This document shows positions 1 through 7,912 of a stretch of 48,474 nt of DNA, piece after piece (position 1 is the first letter of the stretch; each line of letters opens with the position of its first letter). The translations under genes were made by a program, and so were the position numbers. The stretch comes from Campylobacterales bacterium (GTDB taxonomy: Bacteria; Campylobacterota; Campylobacteria; Campylobacterales; JALSKU01): NCBI GenBank assembly GCA_027044945.1, contig JALUBK010000064.1:1-48474 (forward strand). The letters are read 5' to 3'. The notes beneath the pieces are model-generated. The model saw nothing but the letters and a program-made list of their open reading frames with translations. It had not been told where the DNA came from and made no database searches.

Positions 1-114
1 TCACCTTATCTTAGAAAAGTTATCTTTGTATTTATATGATATTATAGCCAAAAAAGTGTTTTAAATACCTTAATATAGGGGATATTGATGGTATTTTTTG
101 TTGTGTTACTGTGC
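1..114. repeat. Left copy of a 114-bp imperfect inverted repeat flanking the hipA module
   Basis: Reads, with roughly 85% identity by hand alignment, as the reverse complement of 2177-2290. Shared blocks include ACCTTAT, TTAGAAAA, ATTATAGC, AAAAAAGTGTTT and TTGTTGTGTTACTGTGC. Around 68-97 it can fold into a hairpin (AATACC/GGTATT with TTAATAT/ATATTGA), and most of that stem is kept in the other copy. The right edge runs into ACTGTGCAGTGGTCCCAT (107-125), which matches the ends of the element at 48056-48351. The repeat may continue left of the window. Confidence 0.75.
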
Positions 115-128
115 AGTGGTCCCATAAA
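107..128 (+). repeat. Terminal motif shared with the element at 48056-48351
   Basis: ACTGTGCAGTGGTCCCATAAA is nearly identical (one base different) to ACTGTGCAGTGGTCTCATAAA at the right end of the structured element near 48340. In both places a TATTGAT-containing hairpin arm lies 30-40 bases before the motif. I read this as the end of a related small mobile element. The element family is not identified; an IS5-like end (GAGACC...TGCA) is possible. Confidence 0.6.
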
Positions 129-187
129 TTCACCCTCTATCTCAAAACCTATGCAGCTAATGAAATCAATCAAAGATTGGATAATAT

Positions 188-226
188 TTTTAGTAAAAGT
201 CATTTACACAAAATCGGACGCGGTTT
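188..226 (+). repeat. Solo IS256-like terminal inverted repeat (copy 1)
   Basis: The 39 bases match the reverse complement of 36727-36765 with two differences. The core GTCATTTACACAAAAT is characteristic of IS256/mutator-type element ends (established knowledge). No transposase gene of that family is present next to it, so it looks like a relic of a deleted copy. Confidence 0.55.
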
Positions 227-408
227 TATAGCTATAGCATGTCCAATCAAGAGATAGATATTACCTCAGAAACTTGTTGTAGAAAAGCTATTTAACGATA
301 TGGTAAGCTATATGAAACATAACACAAACCAGGCAAACTTGATAATATTTTAATAATATTAAGTGGAATTAGCTTATCATATAAAATAACTAAACTAAAA
401 AATTATGC

Positions 409-414
409 TATAAT
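409..414 (+). promoter_or_regulatory. Extended -10 promoter of the hipA operon
   Basis: TATGCTATAAT gives a perfect TATAAT with an extended TGn, 32 bases before the hipA start. An AAGGG ribosome site lies at 436-440. No clear HipB-type operator palindrome could be picked out. Confidence 0.6.
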
Positions 415-445
415 TTCTCTTATAAAATAAATAAAAAGGGATATT

Positions 446-1750
446 ATGCAATTGGAAGTTTTTATTTTTGGAAATAAAATAGGAAACTTATATGATAGCA
501 GGGGACAAATATATTTTAAATATGATAAAGAATTTTTATTAAAAAATATAGAAATATCTCCTTTAAAATTGCCTTTGTCATTAGGTGTAAAACCTTATAC
601 CAATTTAGAATATCCTAATTATTACAATTATTTAGCTGGAGTATTTTTTGATTCTTTGCCTGATAAGTTTGGAACAAAGGCTATTGAAAAATATTATGAA
701 CAAAAAGGAATAACTCCAAAAGAATTAACTTCTTTGCAAAAATTAGCTTTTATAGGTAAAAACGGTATGGGTGCATTAGAGTATAAACCCGCAGAAGTTT
801 TAAATGAAGAAGATAACGAAGTTTTACAAATAAAGTATCTATATGAGCAAACAAAAGCTATTATTGAAAACAATCCTAAAGATTTTACAAAAGAGTGGCT
901 AAATAATGCAAGTTCATTCGCAAGTGCAGGCGGAGCAAGACCGAAAGTATTAATCTCATGGAATAAAAAAGAGAATATTATTAAAAGACGAGGTTGCAAA
1001 GAAAAAAACTTTGAAGAGTGGCTTGTAAAATTTGATGAAAGAGTTGTAAATAATGATGACTACATAGGCTATATGCAAGTTGAATATCTTTATATGTTTA
1101 TGGCAAAAGAAGTAGGCATAAATGTCCCAGAAATTGATTTAATCAATACAAAAGACGGACTAGTTCATTATACAATTAAAAGATTCGATAGAGAAAATAA
1201 TGAAAAATTGCATTTACATACATTGGCTTCTATGGAGCATCTAAATTTTAATATACCTGCTCATTACAGTTATTTAAATGCTTTAAAATTAACAGATATG
1301 CTTACTAATGATTATTCTCAAGTTAGGGAACTGTTTAAGAGAATGATTTTTAATGTAATAGGCAGAAATCAAGATGACCATGCTAAAAATTTTTCATTTT
1401 TGATGAGCAAACAAGGAGAATGGAAATTATCTCCTGCTTATGATATAACTTATTCATTTGGGCAAGGTTACACAAAAGAACATCAAATGACAATCAACGG
1501 TAAAACTTCTAATATAGAATTAAAAGATTTATATCAAGTAGGTGAAAAAATAGGCATATCAAAAAAAGAAATCAACTATTTTACAAAGGAGATTGGAGAT
1601 AAATTTTTAGAATTTAAAAATAGAGCAAAAGAATTAGGTATAAAAAAAGATTTTATTGATGAAATAGATAAAAATATCAGATGGAATATTGTAAAAAGTA
1701 TTCCAAAATCCATTAAAAAACAAACTTTTACAAGAGAGATAAAAATATGA
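446..1750 (+). CDS. hipA: HipA-family serine/threonine kinase toxin
   Basis: 434 aa, the usual HipA length. The N-terminal part (about 1-115) fits the HipA 'couple' domain and the rest the kinase fold. Visible motifs are the glycine-rich SAGGARPK near 160-167 (ATP/Ser-loop region), IKRFDR at 244-249, the catalytic GRNQDDHAKN at 306-315 (D311, N315) and the metal-binding SPAYDI with D333. HipA kinases phosphorylate an aminoacyl-tRNA synthetase (GltX in E. coli) and cause growth arrest; the target here is unknown. It overlaps the downstream XRE regulator by four bases (ATGA), so the two are translationally coupled. The order toxin-then-regulator is the reverse of E. coli hipBA. The pair lies between inverted repeats, which suggests acquisition. 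Confidence 0.9.
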   Translation: MQLEVFIFGNKIGNLYDSRGQIYFKYDKEFLLKNIEISPLKLPLSLGVKPYTNLEYPNYYNYLAGVFFDSLPDKFGTKAIEKYYEQKGITPKELTSLQKLAFIGKNGMGALEYKPAEVLNEEDNEVLQIKYLYEQTKAIIENNPKDFTKEWLNNASSFASAGGARPKVLISWNKKENIIKRRGCKEKNFEEWLVKFDERVVNNDDYIGYMQVEYLYMFMAKEVGINVPEIDLINTKDGLVHYTIKRFDRENNEKLHLHTLASMEHLNFNIPAHYSYLNALKLTDMLTNDYSQVRELFKRMIFNVIGRNQDDHAKNFSFLMSKQGEWKLSPAYDITYSFGQGYTKEHQMTINGKTSNIELKDLYQVGEKIGISKKEINYFTKEIGDKFLEFKNRAKELGIKKDFIDEIDKNIRWNIVKSIPKSIKKQTFTREIKI

Positions 1751-2088
1751 GCCATAGTTTTACAGACCCAACACCAATTCTTTTATATACACCATCAGAA
1801 CTTATGGAAAAAATAGTCAAAAGAGTAGAGAAAGAGAGATTAAGACAAAACATAACACAAGAAGAATTAAGCAAAAGAACAGGTATTCCATTGGCAACTT
1901 ACAGAAATTTTGTATATAAAAAACAAATCTCCCTTGAAAATTTTATTAAAATTTTAAGAAGATTGAGAATGGAAGATGCAATTAGATTGATTGTAGATAC
2001 TCCGATAGAAGAGGAAATAGTGGAAGCTTTTGATGCTTTAGAACAACAAAGAAAAAAAGCAAGAAAAAGGGCAAGAAAGAAAAAGTGA
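1747..2088 (+). CDS. XRE-family HTH regulator, probable HipB-type antitoxin
   Basis: 113 aa with a helix-turn-helix around residues 25-60 (RLRQNITQEELSKRTGIP...TYRNF). It is followed by a helical linker and a very basic tail rich in Lys/Arg (about 100-113). It starts inside the hipA stop codon (ATGA overlap), as expected for a paired antitoxin that represses the operon and neutralises the kinase. Assignment as antitoxin rests on position and the HTH, not on clear similarity to E. coli HipB. The lysine/arginine tail is unusual and might add DNA or RNA binding. Confidence 0.8.
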   Translation: MSHSFTDPTPILLYTPSELMEKIVKRVEKERLRQNITQEELSKRTGIPLATYRNFVYKKQISLENFIKILRRLRMEDAIRLIVDTPIEEEIVEAFDALEQQRKKARKRARKKK

Positions 2089-2176
2089 TAAAATATGAAT
2101 AATTACAAAAGACTATAAATACGGACTTTCACAACTCTATAATTTTTAAAAAATAGCAATTTTTAGTCGTTTTTGG

Positions 2177-2290
2177 GCACAGTAACACAACAAAAAAACA
2201 CTATCAATATCTCTATATTAATGGCTTTTAAACACTTTTTTAGCTATAATAATCTATAAATACGAAGGTAATTTTTCTAAAATAAGGTAA
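2177..2290. repeat. Right copy of the 114-bp inverted repeat flanking the hipA module
   Basis: Inverted partner of 1-114. It ends at the AAGG ribosome site of the small ORF beginning at 2295, so the repeat carries the leader of that ORF. At its hipA-facing edge it stops matching right after the shared TTACTGTGC (here GCACAGTAA at 2177-2185) and lacks the AGTGGTC extension of the left copy. Confidence 0.75.
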
Positions 2291-2294
2291 TAAA

Positions 2295-2501
2295 TTGGCT
2301 TACAAACACTCAAACAGTAGTTTTACTGATTTAGTAGTAGATGTAAGAATAGAATATGTAGATTCTTTTCTAAAAGACAGATTAGAAATTAAAAAAGAGT
2401 GTGAAAAATTAACAAAAGAAACTGGCTTGCCTGCTTACGATGTTTTAAAACATGGTGCAGACAAGTTGGTTGAACAATTAAAAAATTTACTCAAACTTTG
2501 A
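2295..2501 (+). CDS. Small hypothetical protein (68 aa)
   Basis: Starts with TTG preceded by AAGG eight bases upstream. The product is hydrophilic and probably helical (residues about 20-68 rich in Lys/Glu/Leu), with no signal peptide or family I recognise. Its 3' end overlaps the convergent thiE end by 15 bases. Its leader and ribosome site lie inside the inverted repeat. It could be a real gene whose upstream region was duplicated, or a non-coding ORF. Confidence 0.45.
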   Translation: MAYKHSNSSFTDLVVDVRIEYVDSFLKDRLEIKKECEKLTKETGLPAYDVLKHGADKLVEQLKNLLKL

Positions 2502-3119
2502 TAAATTTTGAATGTTTTTAAGGTCGGAAATCATTTTTTCTATATTTTTTGCACCAACTATTTCACTTACTAAACAAATTCTTTTTGCTCCAGTTTGGAC
2601 TATTTTATCAAAATTATATTTTTTGATTCCGCCTATTGCCACATAAGGGATATTTATATTTTTTACAACAAATTCCAAATATTCCAATCCAACAGGTTCT
2701 CTTTTTTTTGTAGTTGTTTTAAATATTGGCCCTACTCCTATATAATCAGCCCCGTCATTTTGGGCTTTTAATGCTTCATCGGGAGCATGGGTTGAAACTC
2801 CTATTATCATATCCTTTCCAACTATTTTTCGAACATCTTTTATATCCATATCATCTTGCCCCACATGAACTCCGTCAGCTTCAACCAATAAAGCTATATC
2901 AACATGATCATTGACTATAAAAATTATTCCATTGTCTTTGCATATTTTTGCTATCTCTTTTGCTTCTTTTGCTTTTTCTTTTAAACTTTTATATTTTTCT
3001 CTATATTGGATGATTTTGATGCCACTTTTTATCATCTCTTTGACACATTCTACATTACTTTTGCCGTTTGCAAAATTTTCTGCTGTAATTCCATAAAGTC
3101 CCAAAGGTATTTCTTTCAT
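2487..3119 (-). CDS. thiE: Thiamine-phosphate synthase
   Basis: 210 aa, normal for ThiE. It joins HMP-pyrophosphate and the thiazole phosphate carboxylate to give thiamine monophosphate. The TIM-barrel motifs are present: QYREK at about 39-43, VNDHVDIAL (about 69-77), GVHVGQDD (about 83-90), IGVSTH (about 106-111), YIGVGPIFKT (about 126-135) and AIGGI (about 161-165). It is the last gene of the minus-strand thiDSGHE operon, 15 bases after thiH. Confidence 0.95.
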   Translation of the reverse strand: MKEIPLGLYGITAENFANGKSNVECVKEMIKSGIKIIQYREKYKSLKEKAKEAKEIAKICKDNGIIFIVNDHVDIALLVEADGVHVGQDDMDIKDVRKIVGKDMIIGVSTHAPDEALKAQNDGADYIGVGPIFKTTTKKREPVGLEYLEFVVKNINIPYVAIGGIKKYNFDKIVQTGAKRICLVSEIVGAKNIEKMISDLKNIQNLSKFE

Positions 3120-3134
3120 AAAAACTCCTAAAAT

Positions 3135-4259
3135 TTATATCAATTCCCAATCTTTAAAAACAGGCTGGTAACCTTTTTGTTTTATTACTTTTACTATTTC
3201 TTCAACATTTCTGTTATCACTTATATCAAATTGAGGAGTTGAAGCATCAATCCCTTCATATCCTCCAACATCTGTTTTAGATCCAGCAGACATTTTTGTT
3301 ACTCCTAAACCTATTAAATTATCTCTAAAAGAAGCTTTTTCTCTTGTTGAAATATTAATTCCTATTGTAGGCATATAGATCCTGTAAGCCAGCATGATTT
3401 GTAAAAAAGTTTTATTATCAAGATTAGACTTTGGTTTAAAGCTACCTTCAGCTTGATTGATTCTAGGAAGAGATAATGATATTTCACATTCAAGATATTT
3501 GTCCATTAAATATTTTGCATGAATGCCACTAAAAAAAGCTTCTTTTTGAATATCTCCAAGTCCAAAAAGAACTCCGATATTAATAGCTCTAAAATTTGCC
3601 TTAGCTCCTCGCTCTGGAGTATTTAGCCTATATAAATAATTTGCTTTTTCTCCTGAAGTATGAACTTTTTTGTATATATTTTTATCATAAACTTCTTGAT
3701 AAACAGTCAATCCATCAACACCTATTTTTTTTAATTCTTTGTAATCATTTGTATCAAGTGGATAAATTTCTATAGAAACAGAGCTAAAATATTTTTTTAA
3801 AACTTCGACAGCCATTTTAATATATTCCAAATTAGCTATTTTTTTTGCTTCACCTGTTAAAAGAAGTATATGTTTGATGCCTGTTTTTGCTATTTCTCTT
3901 GCTTCGTTTTCTATCTCAACTTTAGTCAAATGTTTTCTTTTTATTTTATTTTTTTTACTAAAACCACAATATGCACAATCGCTTGAACAGTAATTTGATA
4001 TATAAATAGGGATATAAAGTCCTATAACTTTTCCAAAATGTTGCATATAATTTTTATGTGAAACAACTGCCATCTCTTCAAGATAATTACCAGCTTTATG
4101 GCTTAGAAGATTTAAAAAATCAAATTCATCCAATTTTTTTTTATTTAAACTTTTTTCTATATCTTTATCAGTTACATTTTTAAAATAATTATCAAAATCA
4201 AATTTTTCATAATGTTCTAAAATTGGTTCAAAATTGTTATATTGTTTAAAATCAATCAT
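3135..4259 (-). CDS. thiH: 2-iminoacetate synthase (tyrosine lyase), radical SAM
   Basis: 374 aa, the standard ThiH length. It splits tyrosine to p-cresol and dehydroglycine for thiazole synthesis under anaerobic or low-oxygen conditions. The radical-SAM cluster motif CSSDCAYC is at 91-98, with a further glycine-rich SAM region (LLLTGE, near 133-138). It overlaps thiG by eight bases. Use of ThiH rather than the oxygen-dependent glycine oxidase ThiO fits an anaerobe or microaerophile. Confidence 0.95.
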   Translation of the reverse strand: MIDFKQYNNFEPILEHYEKFDFDNYFKNVTDKDIEKSLNKKKLDEFDFLNLLSHKAGNYLEEMAVVSHKNYMQHFGKVIGLYIPIYISNYCSSDCAYCGFSKKNKIKRKHLTKVEIENEAREIAKTGIKHILLLTGEAKKIANLEYIKMAVEVLKKYFSSVSIEIYPLDTNDYKELKKIGVDGLTVYQEVYDKNIYKKVHTSGEKANYLYRLNTPERGAKANFRAINIGVLFGLGDIQKEAFFSGIHAKYLMDKYLECEISLSLPRINQAEGSFKPKSNLDNKTFLQIMLAYRIYMPTIGINISTREKASFRDNLIGLGVTKMSAGSKTDVGGYEGIDASTPQFDISDNRNVEEIVKVIKQKGYQPVFKDWELI

Positions 4260-5022
4260 GCAAAAAACCAGTAAGTGGTGATGAAGCTTTTGCTTCTAAA
4301 GAAATTTGTCCCATTTTTGCTAAATAAGCCATTCTACCGGCTTTTACTGCAAGAGAAAAAGCTTCAGCCATTGTTTGCGGATCATCAGCATTTGCAATAG
4401 CAGAATTAACAAGCACAGCATCAGCTCCCATTTCCATTGCTTCGGCAGCTTGAGATGGTCTGCCTATTCCTGCATCAACTATGATGGGCAAGGAAATATT
4501 ATCTATCAAGATTTCTATCATTGATTTTGTTTGCAATCCTTGATTTGATCCAATAGGAGATCCAAGTGGCATTACGGCACTAGCTCCTGCTTTTTCCAAT
4601 TTTTTTGCTACGGTTAAATCTGGCATAACATAAGGAAGCACGATAAAGCCTTCTTTTGCTAAAACTTCAGTGGCTTTTATTGTTTCTTCATTATCAGGTA
4701 AAAGATATTTCATGTCATTGATGATTTCTATTTTTACAAAATTTCCACAACCTGCTTCTTTGGCAATTCTTGCTATTTTTATAGCTTCTTTTGCATTTCT
4801 AGCCCCTGAAGTATTTGGAAGTAAAATTGTCCCTTTTGGTATAAACTCCAAAATATTTTCTTCTGGTGTTGAAAAATCAACTCTTCTTAAGGCTACTGTT
4901 ATTATTTGGGAACCGCTAGAAGAGATGATTTTAGGTATGAGATTTTTGTCAGGAAATTTTCCTGTTCCTGTAAAAAGTCTATTTGAAAAATTGACTCCGC
5001 CTATGATTAATTTTTGATTCAT
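4252..5022 (-). CDS. thiG: Thiazole synthase
   Basis: 256 aa. ThiG condenses deoxyxylulose phosphate, dehydroglycine and sulfur from ThiS-thiocarboxylate into the thiazole ring. The catalytic lysine expected for the Schiff base is K97 in FVKIEI. Phosphate-binding loops near 176-190 ([14 protein letters not shown]) and 203-212 ([10 protein letters not shown]) are intact. It is one base downstream of thiS and overlaps thiH, matching the ThiS-ThiG-ThiH complex order. Confidence 0.96.
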   Translation of the reverse strand: MNQKLIIGGVNFSNRLFTGTGKFPDKNLIPKIISSSGSQIITVALRRVDFSTPEENILEFIPKGTILLPNTSGARNAKEAIKIARIAKEAGCGNFVKIEIINDMKYLLPDNEETIKATEVLAKEGFIVLPYVMPDLTVAKKLEKAGASAVMPLGSPIGSNQGLQTKSMIEILIDNISLPIIVDAGIGRPSQAAEAMEMGADAVLVNSAIANADDPQTMAEAFSLAVKAGRMAYLAKMGQISLEAKASSPLTGFLHD

Positions 5023-5023
5023 T

Positions 5024-5224
5024 TTAACCTCCTGCTACAAATCTTAAAATTTCTATACTGTCATTTTCTTTTATAAAAGTATTTTCAAAAGAATGTTTTT
5101 TTATAATGTTTTCATTTAACATTACTACAACACTATTTTTATTTATATTTTTATTTTTTAAATATTGTTCTAAATTAATATTTTCTTCAATAATTTCATT
5201 TTTTCCATTTACTTTAATTTTCAT
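5024..5224 (-). CDS. thiS: Sulfur carrier protein ThiS
   Basis: 66 aa ubiquitin-fold sulfur carrier ending in the required Gly-Gly (RFVAGG). The C-terminal glycine is adenylated and thiocarboxylated before sulfur transfer to ThiG. It overlaps thiD by 11 bases. No ThiF adenylyltransferase gene is in this operon, so activation must be encoded elsewhere (ThiF or a MoeB-like protein). Confidence 0.93.
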   Translation of the reverse strand: MKIKVNGKNEIIEENINLEQYLKNKNINKNSVVVMLNENIIKKHSFENTFIKENDSIEILRFVAGG

Positions 5225-5990
5225 ATTTTATTCCTGAATGGTTTATATATCTCATTCCATCTCCAATTTTTATACTGGAATTTATGGCATCAGTAATATA
5301 TTTTTTTGCATTTTCGATTGCAATTTCCATTTTATATCCTTTAGCTAAAAATGTTGCAATAGCTGAAGATAAAACACATCCTGTTCCATGAATATCTTCA
5401 AATATAATTCTTTTTGAATTAAAAATTGTTAAATGTTTATTGTCATAAAATAAATCCGAAGCATCACCCTTTAAATGCCCTCCTTTTAAAAAAATATTTT
5501 TTGCTTTAATCTTTTTTATCGCTATTTTCATCTCTTCTAAAGAAATTATTTTTTGATTTGTGAGTTTCTCAGCTTCTAAAAGATTTGGTGTTATAAGAGT
5601 TGCCAATGGGATTAATCGTTTAGTAAAAATTTCAAAAGCTTCATCATCAAGTAACTTTGAACCGCTACTTGAAATAAAAACTGTATCCAAAACAATAGGT
5701 ATATTTATATCTTTTAAAACTTCTATCAAAACCATAATATTTTCTTTACTACCAATCATTCCAATTTTAATAGCATCTATTTTTATATCATTTAAAATGG
5801 TTATTAATTGATTTTTTAAAAGTTTTGGTGATACATGATAAATATCTTTGACACCTGTGCTATTTTGAGAAGTTATCGAAGTGACCGTGCTAAGCCCATA
5901 AACACCCAGAGAACAAAATGTTTTTATATCTGCTTGTAATCCAGCCCCACAACTACTGTCACTTCCTGCGATTGTTAATACTTTTTTCAT
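5214..5990 (-). CDS. thiD: Hydroxymethylpyrimidine (phosphate) kinase
   Basis: 258 aa ribokinase-fold enzyme that phosphorylates HMP and HMP-P to HMP-PP. Motifs: TIAGSDSSCGAGLQADIKT at 6-24 (substrate and nucleotide lid), ITPNLLEAEKLT (about 134-145) and the anion-hole HGTGC near the catalytic region (about 201-205). It is the first gene of the operon, about 60 bases downstream of a TPP riboswitch, and so is expected to be shut down when thiamine pyrophosphate is abundant. Confidence 0.95.
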   Translation of the reverse strand: MKKVLTIAGSDSSCGAGLQADIKTFCSLGVYGLSTVTSITSQNSTGVKDIYHVSPKLLKNQLITILNDIKIDAIKIGMIGSKENIMVLIEVLKDINIPIVLDTVFISSSGSKLLDDEAFEIFTKRLIPLATLITPNLLEAEKLTNQKIISLEEMKIAIKKIKAKNIFLKGGHLKGDASDLFYDNKHLTIFNSKRIIFEDIHGTGCVLSSAIATFLAKGYKMEIAIENAKKYITDAINSSIKIGDGMRYINHSGIKYEN

Positions 5991-6050
5991 AAAAAATCTT
6001 TATATTTTTTTAGATAAATACCAATATTTAGAAAGTGATTTTAGAAGAAT

Positions 6051-6146
6051 TTCGCTTTCCTACGACGGCATTATCCGCTTCAGGTCAAGGATAAAGAGAT
6101 ACACATCCCTACTCTCAGCCAGTTTTACTGACTCTCCTAGCATTTG
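6051..6146 (-). promoter_or_regulatory. TPP riboswitch (THI element)
   Basis: On the minus strand the conserved THI-box elements appear in order: CTGAGA (complement of 6113-6118), ACCTGA (complement of 6080-6085) and GGATAATGCC followed by GTCGTA (complement of 6061-6076). GGAGAGTC and GGCTGAGAG build the P2/P3 arms. It lies directly before thiD. Whether it acts on transcription or translation is not evident, as I see no strong terminator between it and the start codon. Confidence 0.93.
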
Positions 6147-6151
6147 TGTAA

Positions 6152-6157
6152 ATTATA
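6152..6157 (-). promoter_or_regulatory. -10 box of the thiamine operon
   Basis: The minus strand reads GATATAATTTACAC, giving TATAAT about six bases before the presumed 5' end of the riboswitch. This spacing fits transcription starting at the aptamer. Confidence 0.6.
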
Positions 6158-6226
6158 TCTAAAAGTAGAAAAATTTACAAGAGTATTTAAGCAATTTAAG
6201 AAGAGAAATATTTGCTTAGAGTCTGC

Positions 6227-6463
6227 TTATTTTTTATATTTATCTTTTGCTTCTTGCAAAGCTTCTATTAATTCATTAAGATTATCATAAGGGATATGAG
6301 CTTTCCAATCAGGTTCATTTGCATCTCCTTTTAGGGAAATACCTATGCTTACAACTGATTTTGATTCATTTCCGTATGGTTCATCTATGTGTGCTACGGA
6401 AATAATACCTCTTTTTGTTCCTGCAAGTTGAATTGTTTTTATTGTTGTGTGATCTCCACCCAT
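6227..6463 (-). CDS. Small conserved-looking hypothetical protein (78 aa)
   Basis: Soluble, no signal peptide or membrane segment. The sequence has a two-part look: a beta-rich N-terminal portion (TIQLAGTKRGIISVAHI) and a C-terminal amphipathic helix (LNELIEALQEAKDKYKK). It is 20 bases downstream of lpxD on the same strand with its own GGAGA site, so it is probably the last gene of the ilv-lpxD operon. I do not recognise a family. Confidence 0.7.
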   Translation of the reverse strand: MGGDHTTIKTIQLAGTKRGIISVAHIDEPYGNESKSVVSIGISLKGDANEPDWKAHIPYDNLNELIEALQEAKDKYKK

Positions 6464-6483
6464 ATTTTAATCTCCTATTTAAT

Positions 6484-7458
6484 TTATTTAATTATTTTTG
6501 ATATTTTAGCTTGAAGTTTTAGCCATTCTTTGTGTATCATGAGAGGAAAACCTCCATATACTTTTCCACCTTCTATGCTTTTTGTAACTCCTCCTCTAGC
6601 GGCTATTGTTGCAAAATCTCCTATTTTAAGATGACCTGCTGTGGCACTTTGTCCTCCCATTATGACATTTCTACCAAGTTCGCTTGAGCCTGAAAGTCCA
6701 ACTTGAGATACAATGATAGAATTTTCTCCTATGATACAATTGTGTCCTATTTGAACTAGATTATCTATTTTTGTTCCTTTTTTTATAATGGTTGAACCAA
6801 AAACTGCCCTATCCACTGTGCAATTTGCTCCTATTTCCACATTGTCTTCCAAAATAACATTTCCATTATGATATATTTTTATATGTTCTCCTGTTTTTGT
6901 ATGAGCATATCCAAAGCCATCACTGCCTATCACTGTCCCAGCATGAATGGCACAATTTTTACCGATTATAGTATCATTATAAATAGAAACATTTGGATAA
7001 ATAATGCTATTATCTTTTATTGTTATATTTTCACCCAAAACAGCACCATTTAAAATAATAACATTTTTGCCTATTTTACAATTTGAGCCTATCGAAACAT
7101 TTTTTTCTATACAGGCACTTTTATCTATTTCAGGTTTTATATAATTTTCAGAAATCAGTTTTCTTTTGAAAAATTTACTACTTTTTGCCATGTAAAGATG
7201 AGGATTATCACAAATAATGCTTATACATTCTTTAGGCACAAAAGCTGATAATTTTTTTGAAACAAAAACAGCTCCAGCTTTTGTGTTTTTTAACTGATTA
7301 ATATGCTTTTCTCCATCAATATAAGTAAGATTTGTTTTATCACTGTTATTTAAATCTTTTATATCATTTATATCAATATCATTTTCAACTTTTTCTAATC
7401 CAATTTTTTGCAATAAATCATTTAATTTCAAATTATCTCTCCATAGCCACAGAGCCAC
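6484..7458 (-). CDS. lpxD: UDP-3-O-acylglucosamine N-acyltransferase
   Basis: 324 aa, normal for LpxD. It adds the second hydroxyacyl chain in lipid A synthesis in the cytoplasm. After an N-terminal uridine-binding domain (1-105) come many hexapeptide repeats of the left-handed beta helix ([41 protein letters not shown]). The catalytic His is expected in the VQIGHNC segment (about 242-248). It overlaps ilvN by 26 bases; the lpxD-ilvN-ilvB link is also found in C. jejuni. Confidence 0.95.
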   Translation of the reverse strand: MALWLWRDNLKLNDLLQKIGLEKVENDIDINDIKDLNNSDKTNLTYIDGEKHINQLKNTKAGAVFVSKKLSAFVPKECISIICDNPHLYMAKSSKFFKRKLISENYIKPEIDKSACIEKNVSIGSNCKIGKNVIILNGAVLGENITIKDNSIIYPNVSIYNDTIIGKNCAIHAGTVIGSDGFGYAHTKTGEHIKIYHNGNVILEDNVEIGANCTVDRAVFGSTIIKKGTKIDNLVQIGHNCIIGENSIIVSQVGLSGSSELGRNVIMGGQSATAGHLKIGDFATIAARGGVTKSIEGGKVYGGFPLMIHKEWLKLQAKISKIIK

Positions 7459-7909
7459 TTCTTACTATATTTATCGGATTATATTTTTTCATAGCTGATA
7501 TAAAATGCCCTACTCTGTCGTTGTCATCAGCTATCATGACTATGATAAAATCACTTCCTGCATTTGCGATAGTTCCATTGTATGCTTTTAAAATAGCATC
7601 AAGTCCGTTAAGATCAGATTCAAGAGGTATTTTAACTAAAGCCATCTCTTTTTCAACAAAATCTGCATTTTCTATAACTTTGTATGTTGGTATCAATTTA
7701 TGAAGTTGTTTTACTATCTGCTCTATAACTTTTGCATTTCCACTTGTTACTATTGTAAATCTTGAAAATTCACTATCAGGAACAGGAGCGACAGTTAATG
7801 ATTCTATATTGTATCCCCTTCCTGCAAATAAACCTGAAATTCTTGATAAAACTCCATGTTCATTTAAAACTATAACAGATATTACTCGTCTTGTAGTTAA
7901 TTCTTCCAT
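7433..7909 (-). CDS. ilvN: Acetolactate synthase small (regulatory) subunit
   Basis: 158 aa, the standard length for the ACT-domain subunit (also called IlvH). The ACT domain at about 8-80 includes [20 protein letters not shown] and the glycine-rich [12 protein letters not shown] (valine feedback site); a second C-terminal domain follows. It binds the catalytic subunit encoded three bases upstream and confers branched-chain amino acid control. The 26-base overlap with lpxD suggests translational coupling. Confidence 0.95.
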   Translation of the reverse strand: MEELTTRRVISVIVLNEHGVLSRISGLFAGRGYNIESLTVAPVPDSEFSRFTIVTSGNAKVIEQIVKQLHKLIPTYKVIENADFVEKEMALVKIPLESDLNGLDAILKAYNGTIANAGSDFIIVMIADDNDRVGHFISAMKKYNPINIVRSGSVAMER

Positions 7910-7912
7910 TTT

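Larger units (their letters stand above)
115..445. other. Gene-poor accessory stretch with IS remnants upstream of hipA
   Basis: No credible complete gene. It holds the terminal motif at 107-128, an IS256-like solo end at 188-226 and the hipA promoter near 409. Short open stretches (about 126-258 and 262-352) are interrupted and do not resemble a family I can name. They may be decayed transposase or other gene fragments, but that is inference. Confidence 0.5.

Noticed and set aside
126-352. Short open stretches upstream of hipA as a transposase fragment
   Set aside because: They are interrupted by stops, cross the IS256-like end and show no motif I can tie to a transposase family, so only the repeat ends are reported.
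361-405. HipB-type operator upstream of hipA
   Set aside because: TTAG...CTAA half-sites exist but are too short and AT-rich to separate from chance.
694-999. Antisense ORF inside hipA (and similar antisense ORFs in thiG, ilvB, cheB, glnS, hemL)
   Set aside because: These mirror strongly conserved coding sequence on the other strand and have no start signals of their own.
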